63,987 bases of DNA from Kiritimatiellia bacterium (GTDB lineage: Bacteria > Verrucomicrobiota > Kiritimatiellia > RFP12 > UBA1067): NCBI GenBank assembly GCA_017395505.1, contig JAFPUH010000019.1:1-63987 (forward strand), read 5' to 3'. The notes beneath the pieces are model-generated. The model worked only from the letters and a program-made list of their open reading frames with translations. It did not search any database and had not been told where the DNA came from. Positions 1 through 9,339 of the stretch are shown piece by piece (the first letter of the stretch is position 1; each line of letters opens with the position of its first letter). Made by a program: the position numbers and the translations under genes.

Positions 1-60
1 ATCTCCAACTCCCGGTTTTCAAAGATCGCGTCCGAACCCTTCCGGGGCGAACGAGGGCAT

Positions 61-90
61 AGTATACCATTTCCGCCCCCCTCCACGCAA
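61..90 (-). promoter_or_regulatory. sigma-70-type promoter firing leftward out of the window
   Basis: Read on the minus strand there is TTGCGT (85-90), an 18-bp spacer and TATACT (61-66), preceded by ATGG. It points toward the left edge, so its gene lies outside the window. Positions 91-176 hold no gene that I can support. Confidence 0.6.
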
Positions 91-176
91 GGGGGGATTT
101 GCATTTATTCCCAACTTTCGTTCGTATCTAACTGAAACAACCGAAATAGCGCAATAAACTGCAATATAAGTTTATG

Positions 177-1937
177 CTATTTCCACTCAAATGGCGTCGA
201 AATTCCCGCATCGATGGTTTTTAGGGACTCAATCGCCCTTTCGCGGACGCCTCCCTGAGCTGTTGCGGCGAGTCGCCTGAGAACTTGCGCGGCTTCTTGA
301 TCTCTGCCGGCGTTGGCGAGCGAGAGCCCGAGATTCAGCATAGTGTAGAGATTTGGATATGACCTGTTCGGCGCCGAGATGGAGGCAGAGTAGAATTGTA
401 CGGCTGAGGGCCAGTCCCCTTCACGCATCGCTACCGTGCCCAGCGCATCCAAGAGCATTCCACCTTTATCAAGGCGATGATCTGTTGCGGCAGGTTTTGC
501 GAGGCGCCTGACTTCGGCGAAGTCGCCGTCCGCGCCACGGCAGGCGAGAAGATATGCGAGAGTATCGACCGTTATCTGGCTTGGGCGTATCTCAAGGCTG
601 CGGCGGATCATCGCTATGCCATCGTCCATGCGGCCCTGGCGCGTCGCGAGGTCGCGTCCGACAGTTCTCAGCGCACGCCAGTTGTCGCCATCGAAAGCAA
701 GGGTGCGCACCGCCATCGTCCGGTCGTTTTCGTACGAGCGCGTTACGGGGAGCGATATTGCGGCTTCGACCGCGACAAAGAGAGCGGTAGGCAAGCAGGC
801 CGCAAAGCGAAGACGCCTACGCGAGATCGAGGCGACGCCATACGCAAGAAGCGCCGCGAAAGCCATCGTCGGCAGATATGTGTAGCGGGGCGCGAGAGCC
901 TTGTCGCCTGTCGAACCGAAGATGCCGAGCACAGGCAGCAGGGAGATCGCGAACCATGCCGCGGCGAAAAGCAGGGTGCGATTCAGGCGCGCGTCGGATG
1001 CGCGGCGCAATGCGAAGGCAAAGGCGGCTATCGCAATGGAGAGCGTCGCCAGGGCCGGGGCGGACCAGAGAGGCCAGCCGCCGGCAATTTCGCGCCAATC
1101 GGTGTAGACGCCGTAGGGAACGAAAGCGTGCAGAATGTAGACGCCCGTAGCGACGGCGGCATTCAAGAGGCGCCACCAGAATGGAGCCGTGTAAAGTTCG
1201 ACGCAGGCCATGCCCTCCGGATGCATCTGAGTCGCAAAGGCGATCACGCCGACAACCAGGGCGACTGTCAGCATGGGAATGTAGCGGACGATTCGTGGGC
1301 GCGAGCCGGCGATGAAGATTTCGGCTGCGGCGGCAAGGAGAGGAAAGCATACGGCGGTCGGCTTGGCGAGGCAGGCGAGAATGAAGAGGCCGAGCGTGAG
1401 GAAGCAGTGAAGACGGCCGCCCTTCTCGATGTGGCGAACCCAGGAGGCGACGCCCAAGAGAGCGAGAAGAGACCAAAGCTCCTCCTTGCGAGAGGCTATC
1501 CAAGCGACGGCTTCGGCGCGTTCGGGGTTGCAGGCCCAAAAGAGCGTGGCCAAGGCGCAGACAAGAAGGTGCGATCTGCGGACTTCCGGCAGAAGGCGCG
1601 CAAGCAAGGCGACAAGCAAGTTGAAGAGAACTGCCGCAGTCAGAGCGTGCAGAGCGACGTTTACGGCATGGTGGGCGGTCCAGCCGGCGCCGAAGAGCGA
1701 AATATCCGCCATGTAGGTAATGGACGTGAGAGGCATCCATATTCCGCCGTGTCCGAAGGTCGAGAAAGCGGAGGCGACGTTGGCGAGGGAGAGTCCATCC
1801 TTGACGAACGCGCAGCCGTATGTGTAGCCCCAGTCGTCGAGGCCGAGGTGGGTCGGGGCTATGGACGGCGCGAAAAGCGCGGCAGCCACCGCGAACACGG
1901 CAATCGACAACAGGAATCGAGCCGTCCTTCCGGTCAT
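177..1937 (-). CDS. TMTC-like multi-pass membrane protein with C-terminal TPR repeats
   Basis: A 586-residue integral membrane protein. After a hydrophobic N-terminal segment comes a conserved-looking loop with LDDWGYTYG and then WMPLTSITYMADISLFG. Further on it has NPERAEAVAWIASRKEELW, the pattern seen in TMTC/O-mannosyltransferase-like membrane proteins of PVC bacteria. About ten hydrophobic segments follow, and the last roughly 150 residues look like tetratricopeptide helices. The ATG at 1937 is chosen because it overlaps the upstream ATPase stop by 4 bp (ATGA); the open frame runs further upstream but only in shadow sequence. The likely role is glycosyl transfer or envelope assembly, which is inferred from fold resemblance only. 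Confidence 0.7.
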   Translation of the reverse strand: MTGRTARFLLSIAVFAVAAALFAPSIAPTHLGLDDWGYTYGCAFVKDGLSLANVASAFSTFGHGGIWMPLTSITYMADISLFGAGWTAHHAVNVALHALTAAVLFNLLVALLARLLPEVRRSHLLVCALATLFWACNPERAEAVAWIASRKEELWSLLALLGVASWVRHIEKGGRLHCFLTLGLFILACLAKPTAVCFPLLAAAAEIFIAGSRPRIVRYIPMLTVALVVGVIAFATQMHPEGMACVELYTAPFWWRLLNAAVATGVYILHAFVPYGVYTDWREIAGGWPLWSAPALATLSIAIAAFAFALRRASDARLNRTLLFAAAWFAISLLPVLGIFGSTGDKALAPRYTYLPTMAFAALLAYGVASISRRRLRFAACLPTALFVAVEAAISLPVTRSYENDRTMAVRTLAFDGDNWRALRTVGRDLATRQGRMDDGIAMIRRSLEIRPSQITVDTLAYLLACRGADGDFAEVRRLAKPAATDHRLDKGGMLLDALGTVAMREGDWPSAVQFYSASISAPNRSYPNLYTMLNLGLSLANAGRDQEAAQVLRRLAATAQGGVRERAIESLKTIDAGISTPFEWK

Positions 1938-2770
1938 AGGCAGGGGCAGCGCGTGAACGAGGGATCGGCGCAAGCCGGCTTCGCGTAGGGGCAGCGCGGA
2001 TGAAACGCGCAGCCCGAGGGCCAGTCCCAAGGCGGAGGAACAGTGCCGGGGATGTCGGAAAGCGGAGCGTCCTTCGGCGCATCGAGGCGAGGGACGGCGG
2101 CGATCAAACCCTTGGTGTAGGGGTGGCGCGGATTGCCCAGCACGTCGGCGACATGTCCGCGCTCGACGATTTCGCCGGCATACATTACGTTCATCTCGCG
2201 GGAGTGCTCGGCGACGAGGCCAAGGTTGTGGGTAATGAGGAGAACGGCCATCGAACGCTCGTCGGCGATTCGGTCGATGAGGTCGAGAACCTCCTTCTGG
2301 GTCGTCACGTCGAGAGCGGTGGTAGGCTCGTCGGCGATAAGCAGGTCGGGCTCGGCGGCCAAGGCCATCGCAATCATCACGCGCTGCTGCTGTCCACCCG
2401 AAAGCTGGCAAGGATACTTCGCCTCGGCGTCAGGCGAAAGGCCGACGCTCGACAGCAGTTCGCGCACAGTGCGCGACGTGCGGCGGGCCTCGTCTATCTG
2501 GCGGCCGGCGCGCATCACGGGATTGAGCGACTGCATCGGATTCTGGAAGATGTAGGCGAGGCGCGGCGAGCCCTCGATCGAGCCGCTTATCTCGGCGCGG
2601 TCCACGAGGCCGCCGATCGCAAGCGCAGTGAGGCTCTTGCCGCTGCCGGATTCGCCGACCAGCGCGACGCGTCCGTTGCGGTCGATCTCGAACGAGACAT
2701 CGCGGACAGGCACGGAGAGGCGGCCCTCCATCCTGAAGGCCACGCGCAGATGTGAAACTCTCAGCAGCAA
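1934..2770 (-). CDS. OppD/DppD-type ABC transporter ATP-binding protein
   Basis: A 278-residue ATPase. Walker A is GESGSGKS (residues 39-46), the signature is LSGGQQQRV, Walker B is LLIADEP, and the C-terminus has the GCAFHPRCPYAKPAC motif typical of peptide/nickel importer ATPases. The start is uncertain: no ATG precedes the first beta strand, but a TTG at 2770 sits behind a GGGGAG ribosome site inside the end of the DedA gene. It overlaps that gene by 10 bp. No permease, substrate-binding protein or second ATPase is next to it, so its partners must be encoded elsewhere. Confidence 0.75.
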   Translation of the reverse strand: MLLRVSHLRVAFRMEGRLSVPVRDVSFEIDRNGRVALVGESGSGKSLTALAIGGLVDRAEISGSIEGSPRLAYIFQNPMQSLNPVMRAGRQIDEARRTSRTVRELLSSVGLSPDAEAKYPCQLSGGQQQRVMIAMALAAEPDLLIADEPTTALDVTTQKEVLDLIDRIADERSMAVLLITHNLGLVAEHSREMNVMYAGEIVERGHVADVLGNPRHPYTKGLIAAVPRLDAPKDAPLSDIPGTVPPPWDWPSGCAFHPRCPYAKPACADPSFTRCPCL

Positions 2771-3435
2771 CGGCGTCTCCCCATGACGAGCTTGGACGCG
2801 AGAAGATATATCGCGACAAGCGCGACGGCCCCGCCGACTACGAGAGGCAGATGGGCCGACGACATCTCCTTGCCGCGAGCGACAAGCTCGAGATACGATA
2901 TGTCGCCGGCGGAGCGTCCCAGCCAGAAGCCGACGACTGCGAGGATGGCCGACCAAATTCCGGCGCCGAGAGCGGTGAAGAGAGTGAATTCGCCGAGCGG
3001 CATGCGCGAGATTCCGGCGGGTATGGATATGAGCTGGCGTATGACCGGCACGAGGCGGCAGACGAAGGTTGTCGCGGCGCCGTAACGGTTGAAGACTTCG
3101 CAGGCGCGGGCGAGAGGTTCAGGCTTGATGAAGAACCACTTGCCGTACTTCTCGAGGAACGGCTTGCCGACCCAGAGCGCGAGATAGTAGTTGGCGAAGG
3201 CACCGGCGAGAGAGCCGAGCACGCCGACGGCGACGGAGATGCAGAGGCAGGCGACGGGGCCGCCGGCGCCAAGCTCGCCGCGAGCTGCAAGAAAGCCGGC
3301 CGGAATCATCACGACTTCGCTTGGGAAAGGTATGAAGCTCGACTCGATGGCCATGAAGAGGAATATGAAGACGTATCCCCATGTCGGGGCGAGCGCCGCA
3401 ATCGCATCGAGGTTGGAGGCTATCGACTCTAGCAT
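2761..3435 (-). CDS. DedA family membrane protein
   Basis: A 224-residue inner-membrane protein of the DedA/SNARE-associated family. Visible features are an N-terminal hydrophobic helix, the ESSFIPFPSEVVMIPAG segment, the arginine-containing CRLVPVIRQLISIPAGISRM segment and a C-terminal hydrophobic tail. Family members act in lipid flipping (undecaprenyl phosphate or phospholipid recycling) and proton-dependent envelope homeostasis. The ATG at 3435 overlaps the end of the upstream PP-loop gene by 7 bp, which supports this start over the longer frame. It lies in an operon with envelope genes (waaA and a sugar acyltransferase), consistent with such a role. Confidence 0.85.
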   Translation of the reverse strand: MLESIASNLDAIAALAPTWGYVFIFLFMAIESSFIPFPSEVVMIPAGFLAARGELGAGGPVACLCISVAVGVLGSLAGAFANYYLALWVGKPFLEKYGKWFFIKPEPLARACEVFNRYGAATTFVCRLVPVIRQLISIPAGISRMPLGEFTLFTALGAGIWSAILAVVGFWLGRSAGDISYLELVARGKEMSSAHLPLVVGGAVALVAIYLLASKLVMGRRRCC

Positions 3436-4400
3436 ATCTGAAACGCCTTGAACTTGTCGCGGTTGTACGGGCGGGGCACGGACAGGGTGCTTTCGCCGAC
3501 CCTCAGGACGATATCGCCTTCGAGCCTGTCGCACTTTGAATACGCGCAGACAAGCTCCGCCGCAAGGTTGAGGTCGCCTTCGCTCTTCACGACAGGTATG
3601 AGAGCCGTCGGCCCTGGGCAGTTCACAGGCGCGACGATTGTGCCGTTCGCGCCCTCGCCCTTCAGGACCGCGTTGTCGTTCATGTCGCGGCCGAGAATAA
3701 CGCCGCTGCCGTCAGGCAACCTGAAGCGGCGGGCGATGAGAAGCAACTCGACGAGACGGCGGTTGCGAAGCCCCTCGTGATCGAGAAGGTCCTTGAGCTT
3801 GCGTCCGAAGCCGTCCTCGGTCAGCTTGCAGCCGCCGGCTGGCGACGGATAGTCTGTTATGCCGAATTCGGCGGCCAGCTTGATCTGCCTTTCGCGGGAG
3901 CGTCCCGATATGTCGAGAAGCGCCTCGCGGTCGAGACGTCCCTCAAGCTCGGGTATGGTCGGCTCGAGCAGCTTCGCGGAAAGCGGACGCACCAGGCGAC
4001 CCTTAAGCCCCGACGACTTCTCGACGACGCCGAGAGACTGCTTGTTCTGGCTCATCGGACGCTGCCCCATCACCTCGCCGGTCGCGACGAAGTCGTAGCC
4101 GAGGCGCGTCATGAGCTCGCCAGCACGGCGGATCATCGTAGCGTGGCAGTCGATGCACGGATTCATCGCCCCGCCAAAGCCATGCGGAGGATTCTCGATC
4201 AGGGCGATTTCGTCGTCGGTGAAATCGATCACATGAAGCTTTATGCCGAGGGCGGCTGCGGCTTTCTTGGCGGCATCGGACGAGAAGAACGGCGTAGCGA
4301 AAGTGACGCCCTCTACTTCGGCTCCGGCCCTCTGAAGCACACGAACTGCAAGCTGGCTATCTAGCCCGCCACTGACGAGACTCAAGCCCTTCGACTTCAT
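3429..4400 (-). CDS. PP-loop thiouridylase-like protein (tRNA 2-/4-thiouridine synthase family)
   Basis: A 323-residue ATP-pyrophosphatase-fold enzyme. The PP-loop motif SGGLDS is at residues 10-15, a Cys pair CIDC is at residues 82-85, and a third cysteine occurs in PSPAGGC (residue 191), the pattern expected of a sulfur-transferring tRNA-modifying enzyme. The C-terminal third (from about residue 200) is a separate domain with ILGRDMNDN, possibly NFACT-related. It is neither a full-length ThiI (no THUMP domain) nor a canonical MnmA. The exact tRNA position modified cannot be told from sequence. Confidence 0.7.
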   Translation of the reverse strand: MKSKGLSLVSGGLDSQLAVRVLQRAGAEVEGVTFATPFFSSDAAKKAAAALGIKLHVIDFTDDEIALIENPPHGFGGAMNPCIDCHATMIRRAGELMTRLGYDFVATGEVMGQRPMSQNKQSLGVVEKSSGLKGRLVRPLSAKLLEPTIPELEGRLDREALLDISGRSRERQIKLAAEFGITDYPSPAGGCKLTEDGFGRKLKDLLDHEGLRNRRLVELLLIARRFRLPDGSGVILGRDMNDNAVLKGEGANGTIVAPVNCPGPTALIPVVKSEGDLNLAAELVCAYSKCDRLEGDIVLRVGESTLSVPRPYNRDKFKAFQIC

Positions 4401-4403
4401 TCG

Positions 4404-5519
4404 CTATTCCTCTGGCTCCGGCGGCATCTGGGCCCTAGCAAGCTCGTCGGCATGCTTGAAGGCGAGATTGGCGATCTCCTCTTCGCCGAGCTGACGCATG
4501 CATATGCCGTAGTTGTAGACCGGCATCGGATCGTTGGGCATTATCTGCGCCATCGTATCGTAGCAACGCGCGGCCATTGCGGCCTTGCCGAGCTTGAGGA
4601 ACGCCTCGGCGTTGACGGAAAGACGGTCGAGCCTCTCAACGAGCATCGTATCGCCGGGACTCCTCAGCGCGGCCTTAGCCCACGATTCGACGGACTTCTC
4701 CTCCTCGCCGCGTTCGGCCTGCATTACGCCGACGAGTATTATGCGCCGCACGATCTGCATCGACCGTATCTCGTGCATTACGCTCTCGCGGATGTCGTCG
4801 TCGACGCCGTCCGTGAGGATCCAGTCCATTTCAGGAACCTTGCGGAGAATGAAGTTCTCAGGCCGCAAGGCGACATCGGGCGACTTACCCTCGAAGGCAG
4901 GCAGAACATCCTCGCGCGTTCCGGCGTAGCTCGCGAAGACGACAGGCAGCGTATCGCACTTGGCGGCCACGATGTCGACGAACGCATCCTCGCGGGTAAA
5001 GAGGTCCATCATATCATCGAGCTCAGGCTTGACGTCGCCGGAACGAGCGGTGACGAGCCAGTCCAGCTCGCCGGGCATCCAGACATGAACGCACTTGCCT
5101 GGCAGAGACGTAAGGACCTTCTTGAATTCGCCGACAGTGCCTTCGCGGGCGTCGACGCATTCGGTCCAGAGTCCGTTACGCTTGAGAACTCGGCGAGCCG
5201 TACGCTCCAGCTTGTCGGGACGAGCGCCAGAAGCAAACACAATGTCGAACTCTCCGCTCGCCTCGGTAGCGCACTCTAGACCGGCGCGTATGAATATGTC
5301 GCTGTATTCTCCGGCGTGTTCGCCTAGCAGGAGAACGCGCTTGGCGCGGGGATTCTCGACGAGAGCCATGTAGGCGGAGGCGATCTTCACGCAAGGATAA
5401 GTCTTCGACTCGGACGACTTGACCTCTTCAGGCTTGAGCCCAAAAAGAGCATTCGCGACTACGCATACGGCAACCGCGAGCGAAACGACGAGCAGCACTG
5501 TCCAGCCGCGATTCTTCAC
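4404..5519 (-). CDS. membrane-anchored protein with methyltransferase-like core and TPR tail
   Basis: A 371-residue protein with one N-terminal membrane anchor (residues about 5-25). A Rossmann-like core (RVLLLGEHAGEYSDIFIRAGLE, then FDIVFASGARPD) resembles a degenerate spermidine-synthase/methyltransferase fold, and the last 100 residues look TPR-like. The GTG at 5519 is preferred over an ATG 10 codons upstream: it forms a GTGA overlap with the waaA stop and has an AGGGAG ribosome site 8 nt away. No catalytic residues are recognisable, so the function is unknown. Confidence 0.6.
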   Translation of the reverse strand: MKNRGWTVLLVVSLAVAVCVVANALFGLKPEEVKSSESKTYPCVKIASAYMALVENPRAKRVLLLGEHAGEYSDIFIRAGLECATEASGEFDIVFASGARPDKLERTARRVLKRNGLWTECVDAREGTVGEFKKVLTSLPGKCVHVWMPGELDWLVTARSGDVKPELDDMMDLFTREDAFVDIVAAKCDTLPVVFASYAGTREDVLPAFEGKSPDVALRPENFILRKVPEMDWILTDGVDDDIRESVMHEIRSMQIVRRIILVGVMQAERGEEEKSVESWAKAALRSPGDTMLVERLDRLSVNAEAFLKLGKAAMAARCYDTMAQIMPNDPMPVYNYGICMRQLGEEEIANLAFKHADELARAQMPPEPEE

Positions 5520-6856
5520 GCGAGGGTCTCCCTGATCTCCGAAATGCACTTGGCCACGACACCCTGACGACGCAACACGGCGGCCGTGGCGCGCTTGCCG
5601 AGGGCGGCGGATTCGGCGGCATCGCCCCAGAGTCGCGAAATCTCACGGGCGAGCGAGGCTTCGTCTGGAACCTGAACAATCGCGCCGCCCTCCTCGAGAT
5701 CGCTCATCACGGGACGGAAATTCTCGGTATATGGGCCGACGAACGTGGGCTTGCCGCAAAGGCAAGGCTCGATCATGTTCTGGCTGCCGTGCTCGCATAG
5801 GGACTTGCCGACGAACACCATGTCGGAGATTCCGTAAAGCCCCATGAGCTCGCCAGTCGTGTCGGCGAGATAGACGGCCTTGGCATCCGGATCGCCGGGC
5901 GCCGAGTCGCCTCTGCTGCGGCGCACGCACTCGAAACCGGCGCTGCGTATGTTGGCCTCGACGGCGTCGGCCTTCTCGAAGTGGCGAGGCGCGATAACGA
6001 GCGTCGCATCGTCGAGGGTCTTTACGATCCTTAGAAGCACCTCGTCTTCGCCGGGCCATGTGCTGCCGCCAAGCAGTATGCGAGTCTTGACGCCGGAGAG
6101 CCAGCCGCGCAGCTCTGCCTCCTTCGCCTCGTTGCGGCGGGCGACATCGAACTTGAAGCTGCCGGTGACCTCGACCCTGTCTGACGGAGCGCCGGCCGCA
6201 ACGAGACGGCTCTTGTCAAGACCGGACTGCGCAAAGATCCGCGCGAAGCAGCTGAAGACATCCTTGAACCATCCGCGAGCGAGCTTGTAGCGCGGGGCGC
6301 TGCGGTCGCTGACTCTCGCGTTTATCAGGAAGAGCGGAACTCCCCTCTTGGCGGCGGCGCGAATGAAGACCGGCCATATCTCGGACTCGGTAAGTATCAC
6401 CGCCCTGGGGCGTATAGTCGAAAGCGCGCTCTTCACGAAGTTCGGGAAGTCGAGCGGATTGTAGATCAGCACGTCGTTCTCGGTCACTTCGCGCTCGGCC
6501 ATCTTCCAGCCGGTAGAGCTCGTAGTCGAGAAGCAGAAGCGAACCGACGGCTCGGCCTTTCGCCACTCTCGCATCAATTGCCCAGCGACCTGAACCTCGC
6601 CGACGGATACGGCATGTATCCACACCCACTCGAGGGGCGGCGCGATTTCATGGCCAGACGAGTCCATCTTGGCCGCGCCGCCTTTGGGCACTGGATTCGC
6701 CGAGCGTATCTTCGCGAGGATTTCGGCGGGATACAGGGCGAACCTGTCGCCCATCCTGGCACGGTACCCCCCGCGCCGGCACATCCTCATCAGGAAGCCC
6801 GGCAGCAGGAAGACCCACACCACTCCGAAGAGCAGGTTATATACGAACCACTTCAC
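5516..6856 (-). CDS. waaA: 3-deoxy-D-manno-octulosonic acid transferase
   Basis: A 446-residue GT-B glycosyltransferase that adds Kdo from CMP-Kdo to lipid A precursor at the inner-membrane face. It has an N-terminal membrane anchor (VKWFVYNLLFGVVWVFLLP), the acceptor-side motif VSVGEV, TESEIWP, and the donor-domain sequence KSLCEHGSQNMIEPCLCGKP. Length is normal for KdtA/WaaA (about 420-450). The GTG at 6856 overlaps the upstream stop (GTGA). Its presence implies an LPS-bearing outer membrane. Confidence 0.92.
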   Translation of the reverse strand: MKWFVYNLLFGVVWVFLLPGFLMRMCRRGGYRARMGDRFALYPAEILAKIRSANPVPKGGAAKMDSSGHEIAPPLEWVWIHAVSVGEVQVAGQLMREWRKAEPSVRFCFSTTSSTGWKMAEREVTENDVLIYNPLDFPNFVKSALSTIRPRAVILTESEIWPVFIRAAAKRGVPLFLINARVSDRSAPRYKLARGWFKDVFSCFARIFAQSGLDKSRLVAAGAPSDRVEVTGSFKFDVARRNEAKEAELRGWLSGVKTRILLGGSTWPGEDEVLLRIVKTLDDATLVIAPRHFEKADAVEANIRSAGFECVRRSRGDSAPGDPDAKAVYLADTTGELMGLYGISDMVFVGKSLCEHGSQNMIEPCLCGKPTFVGPYTENFRPVMSDLEEGGAIVQVPDEASLAREISRLWGDAAESAALGKRATAAVLRRQGVVAKCISEIRETLA

Positions 6857-7485
6857 GCCTTGAGCGAACCGAAGGGCGAAAGCGTGGCGCCAGGCGCGAC
6901 ATCCTTGAGGACGGGTGTACCGGCACAGACGACCGCATCGTCGCCGACAGTCATGTGGGGCGCGGTGCAGCTGTTCGTACCCATCAGCACGTTGTTGCCG
7001 ATCTTGCAGTTGCCGGAGATCGAAACGCCGGGCGAAATCTGGACGAAGTCGCCGACAACGCAATCGTGGCCGACGCCAGCGCGGGCGTTGACGATCACGA
7101 ACTTGCCGAGATCGGTGCCGACAGACACAACCGCCTGAGCGGCGACGTAGGTGCCGTGCTTGAACTCGGTGGTCGGCGAGACCTGGGCCGAAGGATCGAT
7201 GATCGCCGGAAAGTCATGACCGCGAAGCCTGCGGTAAATCTCGGCGCGAAGCTTGTTGTCGCCGATCGCGATGAAGACGGAGGCTCCGGGATAGTCGCGC
7301 GACGCCTTGTCGATGCTGCCGAGCAGAGGATAGCCCTCGAAGTTGCCCTCGGCCTTGGCAGGATCGTCGTCGGCGAAGCCAACCACATTCCAAAGCGGCT
7401 GCTGCGCCGCCTTGTTTATGCGCTCAATCGTCCAGACCGCCTCGCGTCCGAGTCCGCCAGCGCAGCAAATGAACAAGTCTCTCAT
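6853..7485 (-). CDS. sugar O-acyltransferase, NeuD/PglD family
   Basis: A 210-residue protein with an N-terminal PglD-type Rossmann domain (FICCAGGLGREAVW, VVGFADDDPAKAEGNFEGYP) and a C-terminal left-handed beta helix built from hexapeptide repeats (about residues 100-205, including GHDCVVGDFVQISPGVSISG). Such enzymes acetylate nucleotide-activated amino sugars used for glycans. It is the first gene of a leftward overlapping operon that continues into waaA. The ribosome site AAGGAGG precedes the ATG, and TATAAT with an upstream TTGG lies at 7510-7515. Confidence 0.85.
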   Translation of the reverse strand: MRDLFICCAGGLGREAVWTIERINKAAQQPLWNVVGFADDDPAKAEGNFEGYPLLGSIDKASRDYPGASVFIAIGDNKLRAEIYRRLRGHDFPAIIDPSAQVSPTTEFKHGTYVAAQAVVSVGTDLGKFVIVNARAGVGHDCVVGDFVQISPGVSISGNCKIGNNVLMGTNSCTAPHMTVGDDAVVCAGTPVLKDVAPGATLSPFGSLKA

Positions 7486-7509
7486 TTTCTTCCTCCTTTG
7501 TTTGCGATA

Positions 7510-7515
7510 ATTATA
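7510..7515 (-). promoter_or_regulatory. -10 element for the acyltransferase-waaA operon
   Basis: On the minus strand, TTGG followed by TATAAT lies 25 bp upstream of the ATG. No good -35 box is seen, so only the extended -10 is claimed. Confidence 0.45.
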
Positions 7516-7545
7516 CCAAAAATTGCCGTGGTTTGGCGAGAGCCG

Positions 7546-9237
7546 TCACTGATCTTCGGTGACGCGCATTATCTCCTTGACGCTGGTCACGCCCCTGAAC
7601 ACCTTCGCCCAGCCATCCTCGCGCAGCGTCTTCATGCCTTTCGAAAGCGCTATGTTGCGGATCTGCGTAGCGTTCTCGCGGCGAACGATCGCGCCCTCGA
7701 TATCCTCATCGACGTCAAGCACCTCGAAGAGCGCACGTCGCCCCTTGTAGCCGGTGCGCGTGCAAAGGTCGCAACCCACCGGCTCGAACACGGACTGCCT
7801 CTCGGGCGGAACGTCAAGCGTGTAGTACTTCATGTCGAGAGGAACCTCGCGCATGCAGTTCTGGCAAAGGCGGCGGCACAGGCGCTGGCCCATCACGCCG
7901 GCGACTGCGGACGCTATGAGAAACGGCTCCACACCCATGTCGATGAGTCGCGGAAACGCGCCAGCCGCATCGTTGGTATGCAGGGTTGAGAACACCATGT
8001 GACCGGTGAGCGACGCGTTGATCGCGATTTCGGCAGTCTCGCGATCGCGGATTTCGCCGACCATGATGATGTCGGGGTCCTGACGCAGGAAGGCGCGCAA
8101 GGCTCTCGCGAAAGTCATGCCGATATCTGCCTGCATCTGCACCTGGTTGATGCCCGCCATGTGATACTCGATAGGATCCTCCGCAGTCATTATGCGAACA
8201 TCAATCTTGTTCACTTCGGAGAGGAATGAGTAAAGCGAGGTCGATTTGCCGGAACCCGTCGGACCGGTCACGAGGAAGATTCCGTTGGGCCTGTGGATGA
8301 TCTTGCTGACGACAGCATAGTCGCGCTCGTTGAAGCCGAGATCGTCCATCTTTACGAAGTTGCCGCTCTTCGCGAGAAGACGCAGCGAAATGGATTCGCC
8401 GTAGGCGGCAGGCATGGTGGATACGCGGATGTCGATATCCTGTCCGCCGATCCTTATGCCGATTCGGCCATCCATCGGCAGGCGCTTTTCGGCGATATCG
8501 AGGTTGGCCATGACCTTTATTCGCGAGATGATGGCGGACTTTAGACGGTTCAGCTGCGGCGGCACGTCGACCTTGTGAAGCATGCCGTCTATGCGGTAGC
8601 GAATGCGCAGCTCTGTCTCCTGCGGCTCGATGTGGATATCGGTCGCGCCCTGCCTGTCGGCCTCGGCGATGATCTGGTTGACGAAGCGGACGATTGAAGC
8701 CTCTTCGCCCATCTCGTTGACGTCGATCTTCGTCATCGCACCGATATCGTCGTCAACAGAGTAGCGGCCGTCCTCGATCATCTTCTCGATCGCGTCCGCA
8801 CCTACGCCGTAGTACTTCTTTACGGCCTTCTCGACATCCTCCTTAGGCGCGAGGGCAGTCTTTATGACACCGCCCGAGATGAGCCTCAGCCCATCCGTCG
8901 CCTTTGTGTCGAAGGGATCGCTCGTCACGACGGTAAGGGAACCCTCGCCGACAGAGAAAGGCAGCACGTTGTACTGGTAGACAGCACTCGCCGGCAGCTT
9001 TGTCAGAGCATCTGGATTCGGCTGGCGATGCTCGAGATCGACGACCTCGAGACCGAGCACCTTGCCTATCGCCGCAAGGAATTCAAGCTCCTTGTGACCG
9101 CCGAACTTTACGGCGGCTTCGGCGAGCCCCATTCCGGGACTCGAAGCCCGGCCGTTCGCGATACGCTCAAGCTGTTCGTCGGAGTATATTCCGGCGGACT
9201 TCAGCAAAAGGTTAGCAAGTGATGCACTCTCTGCCAT
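7546..9237 (-). CDS. PilB/GspE-type secretion ATPase
   Basis: A 563-residue hexameric ATPase that powers pilus or pseudopilus assembly at the inner membrane. It has an N-terminal MshEN-like domain, a central N2 domain, Walker A GPTGSGKS, the Asp box (TAEDPIEY), Walker B (DIIMVGEIRD), a His box (STLHTNDA) and the tetracysteine zinc site CQNC...CDLC. The pseudopilin at 32732-33457 may belong to the same machinery. The ATG at 9237 begins about where transcription should start from the promoter at 9245-9273, so the mRNA is probably leaderless. Confidence 0.92.
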   Translation of the reverse strand: MAESASLANLLLKSAGIYSDEQLERIANGRASSPGMGLAEAAVKFGGHKELEFLAAIGKVLGLEVVDLEHRQPNPDALTKLPASAVYQYNVLPFSVGEGSLTVVTSDPFDTKATDGLRLISGGVIKTALAPKEDVEKAVKKYYGVGADAIEKMIEDGRYSVDDDIGAMTKIDVNEMGEEASIVRFVNQIIAEADRQGATDIHIEPQETELRIRYRIDGMLHKVDVPPQLNRLKSAIISRIKVMANLDIAEKRLPMDGRIGIRIGGQDIDIRVSTMPAAYGESISLRLLAKSGNFVKMDDLGFNERDYAVVSKIIHRPNGIFLVTGPTGSGKSTSLYSFLSEVNKIDVRIMTAEDPIEYHMAGINQVQMQADIGMTFARALRAFLRQDPDIIMVGEIRDRETAEIAINASLTGHMVFSTLHTNDAAGAFPRLIDMGVEPFLIASAVAGVMGQRLCRRLCQNCMREVPLDMKYYTLDVPPERQSVFEPVGCDLCTRTGYKGRRALFEVLDVDEDIEGAIVRRENATQIRNIALSKGMKTLREDGWAKVFRGVTSVKEIMRVTEDQ

Positions 9238-9244
9238 AGGCGGT

Positions 9245-9273
9245 ATTGTATCATATTCCCCCACCTCATTCAA
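9245..9273 (-). promoter_or_regulatory. promoter of the PilB/GspE-type ATPase gene
   Basis: Minus strand: TTGAAT (9268-9273), 17 bp, TACAAT (9245-9250) with TATGA before the -10. Only 7 nt separate the -10 from the ATG, which predicts a leaderless transcript. Confidence 0.7.
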
Positions 9274-9339
9274 CCGCCTGCGTCTCATCGGAGATTCGCA
9301 TGTCTTTAGTCGCCAGAAGGCGGCAAACCTCCCCGCCAA

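Noticed and set aside
477-1988. Long open frame of 503 codons on the plus strand
   Set aside because: It is the complementary shadow of the TMTC-like membrane protein gene. Its product is Arg/Glu-rich and without hydrophobic or domain structure, as expected of reverse-strand GC-rich coding DNA.
1934-2956. Longer ABC-ATPase start at 2956
   Set aside because: The first 62 residues are Arg-rich shadow of the DedA gene; the ATPase fold begins at about 2770.
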